Assembly: GCA_015178975.1 (NCBI GenBank)
Contig: WHVD01000223.1
Span: 47,871 to 111,870 of the forward strand
Source of the DNA: Hysterangium stoloniferum
Taxonomy: Eukaryota; Basidiomycota; Agaricomycetes; Hysterangiales; Hysterangiaceae
Length of the DNA stretch: 64,000 nucleotides
Direction of reading: 5' to 3'
This document shows, in pieces, positions 1 through 11,667 of the stretch. Positions within the stretch are counted from its first letter, which is position 1. The number at the start of each line of letters is the position of its first letter. The notes below the pieces were generated by a model, which worked only from the letters and a program-made list of their open reading frames with translations, was not told the DNA's origin and made no database searches. The position numbers were made by a program, and so were the translations under genes.

Positions 1-534
1 TATGTGTATTGTTCAATAGTCCAACTATAATATGTGCATATGTACCCTTCACAGACACACATTACGAAGCACTGTGTGCCCATGGGGCCTCCTTGTGCAC
101 TGGCATTGCAAATGCAGTCGGCACCTATGCAAGCGCCATGCAGGCCTATGCAGCACCACGTGGGCTTACATAAGCACTGAGGTGTGGCTATGCACTGTAG
201 GGTGCATACATGCTGTTTTTAGTATTTTTCTCAGAGTTCTAATAAATAAAAATTACTAAATAAATATTAAATAAATAGTATAAATAGTAGACCTGTACAT
301 ACTCATTTTTTTAGTTTCAATCTCTTAGGAATCCCACTAAAACAAGTGTGATCTCCCCTGTCATTGAGCTGTCCCCTCTTCACTTCATATTTCTATATTC
401 TATCTTGTGTCCTTGTTAGTGTTGCCCTAACACAAAGTTAGTGTAGGATTGGACTGGCCAAAGATTAGAGTATGAGAATGGGGATAGCATTAAGAGTAGA
501 ATGGGAGTGACCTAAGTTGATATTTGAACCAAAG
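1..534. other. non-coding, repeat-derived sequence
   Basis: No gene is visible. The short open frames have no recognisable protein features. It precedes a solo LTR and is probably older repeat debris. Confidence 0.4.
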
Positions 535-1194
535 TGTAAAGGGTCAAGTAGTTTACCACTCAATGTACGATTGTTATCGACTAACGATAGTACGAAATAC
601 AATCGACTAGTAGTTAAGATGTAGATTACGATTGACCTTTAAGGTACGATCGGTAGATAATTACAAAGACAGATCGACCTTACGGTACAATTCGATTGTG
701 TAGCTAGCTGGGTCGATGACTGAGTAGATAAGAGAAGGTATATATAGCGCGAAAGAGATAGAATATCCTAAGAAAGTGAGATACAATGGATATTCTTACC
801 GCATTAGGCAATGAAGTTGAGTCGAATAATAGTAACTGACTTCGACTGTTTCAGTGTGAAGTGTAGTTACTGTAATTCTATGAAGAGAAATAGAGTAGAG
901 GTTTGTTTTTAGACAAGACCCCGAACCAGTACTTGCGTGTGCAGGTGATGGTTGTCAGGGTTGAAAGGTGTCTGAGTTTTTATCGTGTGACTACTACTGT
1001 GACATATGCATACTTCTTGTGGGCAAGAGCGCCCACAAGCATACATGGACTCTCGAACTAATAAAAGCATATTTATGAGTGATAAAGAGAGAAATAAAAT
1101 ATAAAATGAAAAGGAAATAATAGCATTATAAAGCAGCTTAAGGTCTAAGGCTTAAAGCCTTTAGTCGCGCCTCCTATGTGACCTATCCTTCACA
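535..1194 (-). repeat. solo LTR of the chromodomain Gypsy family (family G)
   Basis: This stretch matches almost end to end the LTR at 58038-58721, including the AAAGGGTC start, the repeated ATCGACTAACGATAGTACGA block, a TATATATAG box near 740 and the final CTATCCTTCACA. It starts TGT and ends ACA. The polypurine tract that follows the LTR at 58722 is absent here, so no internal region is attached. It is best read as a solo LTR of the same family and orientation. Confidence 0.85.
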
Positions 1195-1908
1195 CAAAGA
1201 GTAAAGTACAAGGAAAGTGCTTTATACTAACTAAATACAGAAAAGTCATGTACTTAGCTCTCCAGTTTGTACTTCAAACTAGTCTAATCTACTCCTTTGT
1301 TCTTTCTGTCCACTTGATGTCCCAAACTTCTTGGAACTCTGGGTATCTACACCTTTCATGTAAACATCCATCAGCTTCAAATAAGGACACCTGAATGTGT
1401 GTATGCGGGTACAGCACATAAACTGAAGCCAATCCTTCTTGTATCCTGGTAATATTCTGATACCCCACAGACCATTGCCCAGACTATCTCCTGGGAAATC
1501 CCTGGGCCATTTCTGGAAAGCCCTTGGGATATCCTGTGAAGGGTAGGGCTAAGCTCTCAAGGACTTGCACTACCACCATTATTTCTGATTTATTATATTT
1601 TATCTTTATATATTTTACTCTTTACTTACTGAGATATTCCTCAAATATCTCCCCTTTAGTAGTTTGAAGCTCTATGAATGGATGTGGTCATGTGGATGCC
1701 CATAGATGCATGGACACATGTATAGTAGTAGATGCTCTAGGTATCTAATTTAGACACTTTTACCCAGAAACCATGATTTGCTACAGACATCACTTGAGTG
1801 TCTATTGCAAGCCATGATTGGGGTATTATCTCAGCTGTCTCAAATGACTACAAGCTAAACTTAAAGCATCCCTCTCAGCTTCACACTTCTACAGTCAAAG
1901 CTTAGAGC
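1195..1908. repeat. LTR debris, including an inverted family C fragment
   Basis: 1411-1437 carries the ATAA(A/G)CTGAAGCC core found in several LTR families. 1590-1908 resembles the reverse complement of LTR family C: it contains the complement of the GGTTTCTGGGTAAAATGTCTC block seen at 7412-7432 and at about 16033. No gene is seen. Confidence 0.55.
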
Positions 1909-3478
1909 TGTTACAACCGTGTTGCAACTGTGTCACAACCTGACAGTCCCTGATGATACTATTGTATGTCTGCATTCCAAGTTATTGGCCAAGTCATCAT
2001 ATCGGCAACTGTTGGTAAACTGACAATGATGTATACCTTCATGGTGATCAAACCCCATTTACACCCCTGTCAAGTTATACTTGTACCATCTGATTATGCT
2101 TTGATACATCCCTTTTTACTTATGATGATCCATTCCACTCTATGTTTCACATATGCCTGTATATACTTGTAGCCCTTGAACTATTCCCTTTTCTCATAAA
2201 TCCACTCTCAGTTAATCACAGCTTCTGATCTTATCGTAACCTTCTGGTTCCTAGTCAAGTTTACTTGTCACTAATTGGACATTCCCACTCTTACCTTAGT
2301 TAGTATTTCGAGATGCCGATAACTAGTATTTAAGTCCAACTGTAATGTAGCTATAAAGCAATCAGAATATTGACTCAGAACACCCCTAAACAACTCTCAT
2401 AGTCTCACTCTAAATATCTTGTTCTCTGCCTCTGCTTGCACTTGTGCACTCTCAGTTTCTGACCAATTTGACCCAACCCACAACTTATCCTTTGGCCTCT
2501 GATCGGTGACTTACCGAGAGGATATTTGTGTTACAACTGGAAAACCCACCAGACTCTGGGCACTACCCTATATGACCTACACCCTACATGCACCAGTTAT
2601 TGGTTAACTGGAATACCCACCAGGACCCAAACATCAAACCTGCCCTGTCTGACCTTCATTGTCTCAAGAACCAGACACCAGATTACCCACTGGGACCTGT
2701 GCATGTCGTACCTGTCTATCCCCGACCCTGTCCCACACATCAGTCACCAGACTCCATTTGAAAACCCGTCAGCTCTCTAACTGAGCCCCGTTCCCATTAT
2801 GGTCAAATGACCTGTCACATTTCAGACTCCCCTCCACTCCATTCCATTCCTAACACCAAACTTGGTGTTTACTTATCTCGTTTCATGATTATTAGTTTAG
2901 ATTTCAATATTACTGGATTTGGTATGACATACATTCCACAGTCTATATAATCTGGCAGATGTTGTACATACAATCCAGTCAGAAAATCAGCTTAGATTTC
3001 CCCCAGTAATCTCAGTACATTTTCTGCTCTAATCTCCTCTTTGAAACACACTGCTATTTACCTCATTGGAGCCCACAGGCTCCAACCTATCTATCACTCA
3101 ACCTCCAACTCATCACCACCTGACCCCTCAACCTCCATGGGATTCCCACAGTCGACCATCTGACCTCTCAACCCACCAACCACTCCTGGACTCCCTGGGA
3201 TTCCCATCTGCCCATCTGAAATTGGACGACATGATCTCATAAGGGCACAGCCTATAAGCTGAAGCCAAGTCCTATCAGCCTCCACAGGTTTCTCCAGAAA
3301 CCCTCTGATAAGCTCTGTGCACACTCCTTAACAATTCGACAAGACTAGTTCTCCACCTGCCTGAAATTTAAGGACACCCGATGGTAACTTGCAAGGGTGC
3401 AGCACATAAGCTGAAGCCAAGTCCTTCCGTTCAGTCCCCATTGGTCTACCAACATCAGTCAGTTTTCTGTTCTTAACA
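1909..3478 (+). repeat. LTR family B, copy 1, split by a nested LTR
   Basis: The outer LTR runs 1909-2528 and 3334-3478, from TGTTACAACC to TTCTTAACA. It is flanked by a perfect 5-bp duplication AGAGC (1904-1908 and 3479-3483), as expected for retroviral-type integration. It matches copies at 8002-8736 and, inverted, 10191-11587. An LTR of family A is inserted between its halves. No internal retrotransposon region is attached, so it is a solo LTR. Confidence 0.85.
2529..3333 (+). repeat. LTR family A, copy 1, nested in family B
   Basis: It starts TGTTACAACTGG and ends CTCCTTAACA, flanked by ATTTG and ATTCG, a 5-bp duplication with one change. It is alignable with 13033-13831 and, inverted, with 11668-12520 and 57918-58037. 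A TATATAA box lies near 2943. The open frames inside it are not protein-like. Confidence 0.85.
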
Positions 3479-4210
3479 AGAGCTCATCACCTGAACTCAC
3501 TTGTTGATACCTACACCTCATTGCACCATTCCATTCCTTCTTGTGAACTGTCTCTTATCTTCATTCCACTTCATTGGATCTATCTTACTGGGAATACTGT
3601 AGTACTGCTAAGGTCTATTCCATCTTCCTCTATCTTGGTCACCTCCAGCAACTGTGTGGTTGCTTATGGAGACTACTATTCCTCTTATACTTGTATTGTA
3701 CTTTGATAGTCAATACATCCATATCACACTTAGAGGGTTGATACTCTTCATATATTGAATGGTTAGAATTCCAATGACTCTTCACATATCCACTGGAAAA
3801 CCCAGGTAGATTTCATACACTTAATAGATATACAAATTAAACAAACAATAGTAATTAAACAGCAAGTGAATACCACAAGGAAATGGAGAAGCATGACCCA
3901 AAAAGGAAATCACTTGATGAATTGTCACACCATCATCAGGGATGCCAGTGTCGGAGGCTACAAATGGCAGATTGCTGGAAAAGTGGATACTACAGATGGA
4001 ATTCAGAAAAGGTGGTTCCTAAAATGCTGCACTAAACTGAATGAGCTGGTTATATGTAATTGGGGATGTAATTATATAGTAAAAAATGACTGCTCCCAGC
4101 TGATGTGGTCCAAATACCACTTGTTGAGCTGGATGAAGCTGGTTTATATGCATTTACCTGAAAATTTTATGGCTGGTATTTGGACTGAAATGACTGGTTG
4201 AGGTTATTTC
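3479..4210. other. repeat-derived sequence with an uncharacterised ORF relic
   Basis: An open frame of 111 codons sits at 3866-4201. Its segment around 3930-3990 resembles the reverse complement of 15380-15440, so it is probably an old repeat-borne coding relic. I do not recognise the family. Confidence 0.35.
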
Positions 4211-4250
4211 TTGGAAACCACTAAGCCAACGTTGGCTTTGTGGTTTCCAA
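4211..4250. repeat. 40-bp near-perfect palindrome
   Basis: TTGGAAACCACTAAGCCAAC is followed directly by its reverse complement with one mismatch (19 of 20 pairs). A second version lies at 55795-55834 with 18 of 20 pairs. It has no loop and would extrude as a cruciform. Origin unknown: possibly joined ends of a DNA element. Confidence 0.8.
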
Positions 4251-4296
4251 CAATTTCTTACTATCTAATTACATGCACAATAACACAAAGCCATAC

Positions 4297-4314
4297 GTGA
4301 CGGGACATTGTCAC
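4297..4314. promoter_or_regulatory. GTGAC-N8-GTCAC dyad upstream of a kinase gene
   Basis: The half-sites GTGAC and GTCAC are separated by 8 nt, and the second ends 35 nt before the kinase start codon at 4350. The same dyad with the same spacing precedes the kinases starting at 22205 and 27627. A binding-site role is inferred from conservation only. Confidence 0.5.
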
Positions 4315-4349
4315 ACATCAACGCCTCGTGTTCTTCTATTCTACAAGCC

Positions 4350-5701
4350 ATGTCCCCTTCACAACAGGTTCTTGACGAAGTCTTAGAACTTGAGAAGACT
4401 TGGAATGACAAGGACACGCAACAAAGACTACCTATCGAGCACTTTTGGGTCAAGCTACAGCCATGGCTCGCATCTCGTGGCTACATGTTACGGCCAAGAT
4501 ACCATCCCGAATGGATTCCTTCTTGGAGAGGGACAAATAATTTCTCTTTTTCTTGCGAGGACGGACACCGCATTAGGGCATGTTCTTCACAAATTAATCT
4601 GATGTTTGTTAATTTACTCATCAGCGTTCTATGCTCATGGATGCAATCCGGATAGAGACTGGGGAATTGGTCGCTATCAAAAGGGTTTACCACTACAAAC
4701 TCTCTCAAGAATTCGATATTGGGAAATTTTTTTCCAATGACGTGTTAGCGTCTGATCCCCAAAACCATTGTGTTCCCGTACAGCAAATATTAGAAGTTCC
4801 AACGCACCTATACAATAACGTATCCCTCATAGTCATGCCTTACCTTCGATGTATAGATGATCCTTTGTTCTTGACTATCGGAGAAGCTGTTGAATTTTTC
4901 AGACAGGTCATTGAGGTACACAAGCCGTTCAGGTCACGCATTGCTCCACTGTTGTAAGAGTGCTTATGATATTTCATTACCACAGGGAGTGCAATTTATG
5001 CACAAGCACAACATTGCCCACCGGTTCGTTTCCGTTTGCCATTAATAATTTATCCTGACTGCCGCTTGCAGCGACTGTAATTATAGTAACATCATGATGG
5101 ACGCAAGGGAACTCTACCCGGATGGATTTCACCCAATACGTACCGATCTCAACCCAAGTTACACCCGAAGCGCCAAACATTACACTCGAACAGAGAGACC
5201 TCCAAAGTATTACCTGACTGATTTTGGTCTTTCCCACCTTTACGATCCTAAGGATGGCCCACGTATAGCTGAACCTATCTATGGGGGTGACAAAAGTGTT
5301 CCAGAGTATGAAGGGGAGAGATATTTTGAGGAGAGTGATCCTTTCCCAGTTGATATATACACCCTCGGTAACATGATCAAAACAGAATTTCTGGATGTGA
5401 GTTTAGCCCTTCCAAATGACCATCCCTTGATCTTCATATCACCTAGAACAAGTATGGATTCGATTTTATGGACCCCTTAATTGCGGATATGAGGCAAGAT
5501 GATCCCTCCAAACGACCAACTATAGATGTAGTTGTTTGTAGATTTGACTCCATACGTCGGTCTCTCCGCATTTCACAACTTCGATCCCGTATTGTTTCAC
5601 GGGACGAGATACGTGGTACTGGCTGGTTTTTCGACCTTATTCATTTTTTCAGGACTTTACGCTTTATTTTACTGCGGATTCCGCCTGTTCCACTTGTCTG
5701 A
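4350..5701 (+). CDS. protein kinase-like gene, copy K1 (splice donor altered)
   Basis: This is a copy of the fungal kinase family described at 22205. By alignment with the copy at 27627 the exons are 4350-4568, 4625-4915, 4986-5023, 5072-5396 and 5453-5701. All five equal the K3 exon lengths (219, 291, 38, 325 and 249 nt), giving about 373 residues. Kinase residues are present: VAIK lysine, HRD catalytic loop with asparagine (formed across the exon 3/4 join), DFG, and the C-terminal DPSKRPT segment. The first intron lacks its GT donor: where the 27627 copy has CAC-GTCATT, K1 has CAC-CGCATT. If that intron is not removed, the frame hits a stop near 4653. K1 may therefore be a recent pseudogene, or it may be spliced differently. 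Flanks are LTR debris. Confidence 0.75.
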
Positions 5702-6120
5702 ACATGTTTGGTGTAAAAGGTCGAATTTGAAGACGAAATAGGTCACCTGCCTCTTGATATCACCTCATTACTCTCTGTTCACCCTGTCTCGCTTGCCTTG
5801 GGTTTAGTTTACTTTGGTTCTTTCAGCCCTCCATTTTACTTCCACTTACAGTTTATGTACATTCCATTTCTTTTGGCACATACTGTCATCACTTCCCAAT
5901 CTATGCTTCCAAAACCTTTCTCCTGCTTCTTCTGGCTACCCAATTTCCACTTGCTGTCCTTTGCAGCCTACCACTGTTCCCTCCATTCACAATGTTGTAC
6001 TCCTTGTATTACCTCCAACATACTGTATCCTTCCATGTCTCACCAATTCCTACAAGGCCTCTACACTGACTCCAATGTTGTGGTTGCATAGCTGCAATCT
6101 TTTTTCACCTGGTTGTGCTG
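5702..6120. other. kinase 3' flank running into repeat sequence
   Basis: 5702-5745 matches the sequence after the kinase at 23552 (TTTGGTGT, then TCGAATTTGAAGA). Beyond about 5760 the pyrimidine-rich sequence contains no supportable gene. It adjoins an LTR of family C. Confidence 0.45.
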
Positions 6121-7623
6121 TGTAAAGAGTCACATTGAATACCACTCTGTGTACAATGAATATTGACCCTTAAAGTATGGTAATAAATGTATTGACTGAC
6201 TGAGTACATATGTATTACTTAGAGAAAGGGAGAGGAAGAAATACATAAGTAGTAGTTGGTTGTGATCCTGAGCAACTGTACAGTTGCTTTAAGTCTAAGA
6301 TGACACAAGTTCAAATTAAGGAATTGATCTTCATGGTTTGACTCCTTGCAGACTATATTCTGAATAAAGAAAGATTCACTACAAAAGGTTTTACAAGGGA
6401 GAGAGGAAGAGATTTGAGACTGAGGAGTGGGCATAATAGAGAGGTGCAACAAGGGGTTGATATTGATAATACATAAGGTCTTGAGTGAGTGACAACTCTT
6501 GACCTTTTCAGGATGAGGTCAGAAGGCAATGTAGAGAGTAGTCACATGTGAAGGCTATGTTAGGATCCTCACCTATTTGGGCCCCCACAACTTGGTCTTA
6601 CCTTGATAACCCTTCCAGGACCCTGACATCAGTGCCTTGGACTATGGAGCCACTGCCTCAGGACCCTGACACTTGGTTTATGTTGGGATCCCTGTCTTTC
6701 AGCCCCCACAGCTTGTTCTTGCCTTGTAGCCCTTTGTCACCCCAACATTGGAGCCCCAGGGCATGGGACATCGCACCACCTCCTTGGCACCCCAAAACCT
6801 GTTGTGTTGTAGTTTACCCCTTTAGGTGTTCCATTCTGTCTCCATTCCAATGCTCTCCCTTCATCCATTCTACATGTAGATGTTATTTCCCATCTCATAC
6901 CTTTTAGAATACTTTTGTTACATCACATTTACTTCTAGTTTGTTCCTTGTTCCTTTCTATACTTCTTTTGACCCATCATGACCTCTCACTTCTCTAATCA
7001 GCCTTCTGATCATCCATTATACTTAGTATAAAGTCTTTCTCATATATGCTACAATTCTTTAGTTTGAAACACAATCTAGATTACCCTCCTCTTATTTAAA
7101 TTTTCTTTACTCTACAACTCTTAGTATCTTCAGCCCTCTGGTTCATTGAGCTAAGTGCCATCTTTAGTCTTTATCATACTATCTGCTCTGGTTGAAATAC
7201 TGGAGCATCCTAACAGTTCATGTAAGGGTGCAACACATATGTTGAAGCCAAGCTCCACTGCCTTATAGAATTGGACCTTCCAATTAGTACAATTCACCAT
7301 TTTTGGACCTCCAAAAACATCCCCTTTTGTCCCTTTGCTTAGATCTTAACAGGCTGTCCAAAACAGCTGAGATGGCATTCAAACCTCAACTTGCACTTAT
7401 GTTGCACATTAGGGTTTCTGGGTAAAATGTCTCTTGACTTTTAGCACCTAGTGTGCCCACAGGTATACATAGTGCTTCAAACTAATATAAAATAAGATAT
7501 TTAAAGAATATCTTAATTGAAATATATCAAGGAAAATATTGAAAAAATTAGAATAAAATATTAACTGGGTGGGATGAGAAAAGAAATGTAGAAGCTAGGG
7601 AAGATCATACCTACTTCCTCACA
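6121..7623 (-). repeat. LTR family C, copy 2, interrupted by LTR D
   Basis: The halves 6121-6557 and 7352-7623 align with the uninterrupted copy at 15499-16238. The right end, CTCACA, is followed by GTGCCCCCCAGTTC. On the minus strand this is a purine-rich tract leading into the LTR, as in the Gypsy element at 58722. That fixes the orientation as minus. The remnant at 7624-7900 would be the end of the element's internal region. Confidence 0.7.
6558..7351 (+). repeat. LTR family D nested in LTR C
   Basis: It runs from TGTTAGGATCC to GATCTTAACA. It is flanked by GGCTA and GGCTG, a 5-bp duplication with one change; the uninterrupted family C copy has GGCTG at this point. The shared LTR core (here a variant, ATATGTTGAAGCCAAGCTCC) lies about 100 nt before its end. 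Confidence 0.7.
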
Positions 7624-7900
7624 GTGCCCCCCAGTTCAAAGGAGTATGTTACACAACCTCTTGGAGAATTTCTGGAACTCCTCCCCAAGCTTCTTGTGCT
7701 GAACCTCCAAGCTGAAGAATAATCTGCGCCCAAATGCCCACATTTGTCATGGAGTGAATCACATATCCCTTCGTGCTTCAAGTCATGCTGCTTGTAAGAT
7801 AGGAGCATCTTATTCATAGTGATGCTCCAGCAACTATAGGCATTTTGTTGAATTCAGACAATGGAGTGTATTTGGTCCGTATCTGGGGTGATGTTAAGTT
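7624..7900 (-). pseudogene. relic of the Gypsy downstream ORF (C-terminal part)
   Basis: The sequence next to LTR C closely matches 16239-16480 and more distantly 58722-59000, the end of the extra ORF of the Gypsy element. In the better preserved relative at 16264 the encoded end is HKWAQIILQFGGS, against NKWEEWGQAILQLGGS in the 58735 ORF. Here the frame is broken. It marks a third, older member of the same element group. Confidence 0.55.
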
Positions 7901-8001
7901 CTTGTATCAGAAGACTTATTGCAGAAACTATCAGAAAATAACTGGGGATCTCAGATAATTTCAGATAGGAATAAGAACTTGGCTTCAGCTTATGTGCCAT
8001 A

Positions 8002-8736
8002 TGTTATGACCGTGTCACAACCCTATCAGTCCCAAGGTTATCGCCACTTATCAACGATTCAAGTTACTATTCAAGTCACCACATCAGAAACCATCGGCCT
8101 CCGAAGCTAACGTATGCTTTCGCGATGATCAAACTCCATTTACACCCACGTCAAAATACTCGTATTGTCTGGTTAAACTTTTGATATGTCCCTTTTATTA
8201 TGTTGATCCGTTCTATCCTATGTTTCACATATGTCTATCTATATTTGTAGTCCTCGAACTATTTCCTTTTACCATAATTCTGCTCTCGGTTATTATCGGC
8301 CTCTGAACTAATCATAAACTTCCCATTCCTAGTCAAGCTTATTGTTAATACCATTTTCCGCCTTTCTCCCCGTTAGTATTTTCTAGATGCCTGTTACTTG
8401 TATATGAACCCGCTGTAGTTGTAGTTACTAGGCAATCAGAATATCGACTCAGAATACCCTCATACGTCTGTAACAGTCTCATACTAAGAATCCCCTCATC
8501 CACCTTTGTGTGCACTCACCCCCTCCCGGCCCCGACCCCTTGGCCCGACACTCGACTTGTCCTTCAGTTCCGATCGGTATCTCGCCAAAAGGAACTCTTT
8601 AGGATTAGTCTTCACCCATCCGAAATCTAAGGACACCCTACAGATATTTGCGAGGGCACAGCACATAAGCTGAAGCCAAGTCCTTCTGATCGGTCCCTGT
8701 CGGCCACCGACATTAGTCAGTTTTCAGTTCTTAACA
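8002..8736 (+). repeat. LTR family B, copy 2 (solo)
   Basis: It runs from TGTTATGACCGTGTC to AGTTCTTAACA and is flanked by a perfect CCATA duplication (7997-8001 and 8737-8741). An isolated copy of the shared LTR core lies at 7977-7998, just before the insertion point, so B inserted into older LTR material. Confidence 0.85.
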
Positions 8737-8749
8737 CCATATCCTTACA

Positions 8750-10165
8750 CAAATGCTCAGATATCCTTATTTCAGGTGGTTGATGTACATCAGAAAGATG
8801 GAGAATATCTGTGGTTCCAAAGAGTTCCAATTATTGAGCATACAGAAAGAGATAAGGAATAAGCTAACTAAGTTGATATTAGATCTGAGTTGTACATACA
8901 TACATACATGTTTGCAGAACAAGTTTAAATTGTTCTATAATTGTACTACTAACTAGGATCACAATAAGACAGATTTGGCAGGGATTTTGAATTGGAAACA
9001 TAATAAGTAAATGAATGAATGGTTGTCAACAGACAAGTTACTAATGTTAGGACTGGATAAACCCAGTCATTGTGTCCTGGAATGCCCAATAGTGAAAGCT
9101 AACACTGCTAAAGGTCATGCAGCTGCAACTTCCTCCACAGAATCTCCATCAAAGGAGAAATTGACTCCTGAGCCAAAAAAAGAGTACAGTAAGCAACCCT
9201 CTGGACTCCACATGCATTGAGGGTTGTGTTACCTACTTCTCCATGCATTCATGAGTTTACCCATCTTAATGCATCTGCTCTTTTGAACTCTGAATTGTTA
9301 TTTGCAAAAATTACTCCCAATATGATTATGAACTTTGTTTTTTGTGCATTTCTAGATTCTGGCTCAACCCTTTGTTTTGTAGATATTAAATTCACTTGAA
9401 AAAACTTCTTGTCAACCTATTTGATTAACCTGGTCAGACTCTAACTCTTCAATGGTACAAGCAATTTGGTTATCACCCAAGCTTGCAACCTATCTATCTG
9501 GTTCCCATGGAGAACATCTCAGGTGGTCACTTTCTCTGTGATGCAATTGGACTCAAGTTGCTTGGTCATCCTAGGACACAACTGGCTTACCTGACACAAT
9601 CCATCGATTGACTAGGTATCAGGCAGTATTACTTTCTGGATGCCTGTGGCACCTGATATAACTGTATTGTCCCCAGCCATTTGTTAGAATACGCGAGTTC
9701 GGAATACACTTGACTCGGTTTAGGTAGATAGAACGTGTTGCAAACGTATGAAGTGTAGAGTACAAATACCTAGTTTAAGTACCCTACTACTAGTAATACT
9801 ATACCCGGTTACCCATCAATCACATGCTACATTGTTCATGAACCCAAAAAATCTAATACCATTATGGCACCCATGGCCTCTACAGCATCTTTGGCTTCCC
9901 CAGAACCCACAGTAATCCCATCCATTTCCCTTATGAATACAGCAGCTTTTATTAGGGCTACAAAATTGGATGGATCCCAGGTGTTGACAATCAACTTAAA
10001 GGTTGATGAAGCAACCAGACATTTTGCAAGTCCAGAATTTGATCACATTGCAGACTGTCATATATTGTATCACTTTGTTTCTCTGTTTAACCTTTAAAGG
10101 ACATTAGTCAGACAGTAGAGGACTGGATCCTTTAACTTTGGCTCAAGAGTTTTATGATGTCATTG
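8750..10165 (+). pseudogene. Gypsy gag-protease relic
   Basis: Three broken coding segments occur in retrotransposon order. 9011-9220 has the end of a gag-like protein, with a decayed CCHC-like HCVLEC segment and a Lys/Ser/Pro tail. 9240-9680 has an aspartic protease-like stretch with FLDSGST (catalytic DSG), then a decayed LGHNWLT-like and SID segment with stops. 9864-10100 resembles the region between protease and reverse transcriptase in fungal Ty3/Gypsy elements (INAAAFIRA-like). An inverted LTR B truncates it at 10191. The reverse transcriptase relic at 13832 is on the other strand, so the two come from different insertions or a rearranged one. Confidence 0.65.
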
Positions 10166-10846
10166 TTCTGGTAACATATTATTTACTGCTTGTTAAGAAC
10201 TGAAAACTGACTAATGTCAGTAGGCCGACGGGGACTGATCAGAAGGACTTGGCTTCAGCTTATATGCTGCACCCTCACAAATATCCGTTGGGTGTCCTTT
10301 TTGGACAGGCAAAGACTAGTCCTAAGGAGTACCTCATGGTGAGTTACCAATCGGGACTGAAGGATAAGTCGAGTGTCGGGCCAAGGGGTCAGGGACCGAG
10401 AGTGGGCAAGTGCATCCATAGGCAGAGAGTGGGATACTTAGTATAAGACTTCTAGAGATGTATGTGGGTGTTCTGAGTTGATATTCTGATTGCCCAGTAA
10501 CTACAACTACAGCAGGTTCATATACAAGTATTCAGCATCTAGAAAATACTAACTAAGGGAAGAGCAGAAACATTATTGACAAATAAACTTGACTAGGAAC
10601 GGGAAGGTTACGATAAGTTTGGAGGCCATGATTAACTGAGAGCAGAATTATGAGAAAAGGAAATAGTCTGAGGGTTACAAGTATATATAGGCATATGTGA
10701 AACATAGAGTAGAATGGATCATCATAATAAAAATGGATGTATCAGAGTATAACCAGATAGTACAAGTATATTTTGACAGGGGTGTAAATGGGGTTTGATC
10801 GCCATGAAAGCATACATCAGCATCGGGAGACTGACAGTTTCCAATG

Positions 10847-11501
10847 GAGGATGGTCACACTTTATTGAATATACAAAATTTTACTGAATAATCCTCATAT
10901 TTTCCAAGTGAGTCTATTCCTTCTGGCCATAACAACTTATTCTATGAGTTTATATTTAATTACCTGAAATTTCATCTTTAAAATATGCATGCCTTTTTAA
11001 AATACACACAAATGACATAGTCACACAAGATTATTTGGGTTATGACTTAATCTTTGGGTTATGACTTAATCTTTGGGTTATGACTTAATCTTTGGGTTAT
11101 GACTTAATCTTTGGGTTATGACTTAATCTTTGGGTTATGACTTAATCTTTGGGTTATGACTTAATCTTTGGGTTATGACTTAATCTTTGGGTTATGACGT
11201 ATTCTCTTGTATACAAGCAAACTTTCAAATATATTTCATATAATTTAAATTTAGTTGGTTTAGAGAGTTAACCAGAACTATCTGGGGTACCAATCCCCAT
11301 TGTGCAATTTATTCCAAAAGAATAATCTACAGGTGATTGTTTGACTAAATTTTGTCAGATATAGGATAAATATTAATATTTTTGCATTCTTCAGAGTGAT
11401 ACCTAATCAACTGAATTTGATTAAATATTAATTTTACAACAAACAATATAAATATATATACTTCAGTGGATAAATAATTTTTAAAGTTTTGGGTTATCCT
11501 C
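10847..11501. mobile_element. short non-autonomous element with GAGGAT ends
   Basis: A 655-bp AT-rich insertion splits LTR B. It begins GAGGATGGTCACAC and ends GGGTTATCCTC, giving short inverted ends GAGGAT/ATCCTC. It is flanked by CAATG on both sides (10842-10846 and 11502-11506). It has no coding capacity. A second copy, truncated, is at 12761-13032. The class is uncertain: it could be a MITE. Confidence 0.65.
11037..11198. repeat. 19-bp tandem array inside the short element
   Basis: The unit GGGTTATGACTTAATCTTT is repeated eight times head to tail without visible change, followed by a ninth partial unit. The related element at 12761 has one unit plus the partial one, so the array expanded in this copy. 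Confidence 0.95.
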
Positions 11502-11667
11502 CAATGCGATGACTTGATCGATAACTTGAAATGTCAATAGACAGCAATAACCTCGGGGACTGTCAGGTTGCAACACAGTGGTAATGACTGCTAGCTCTAA
11601 ACCCTAGAATTAGCATATCTTAACCCTAAGTAGCTAGGTGGCATTGTCATAGTGATTCCATGGAAAC

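Larger units (their letters stand above)
10191..11587 (-). repeat. LTR family B, copy 3, inverted, interrupted by a DNA element
   Basis: It is the reverse complement of family B, starting TGTTAAGAACTG. A 5-bp duplication CTGCT flanks it (10186-10190 and 11588-11592). The far end reads GTAATGA where ATAACA is expected. It is split by the insertion at 10847-11501. Confidence 0.75.

Noticed and set aside
2526-2780. 84-codon frame
   Set aside because: It lies inside LTR family A, which is repeated without the frame being kept.
11037-11198. CRISPR-like regular array
   Set aside because: The 19-bp units are directly contiguous with no spacers, and the context is a eukaryotic repeat element.
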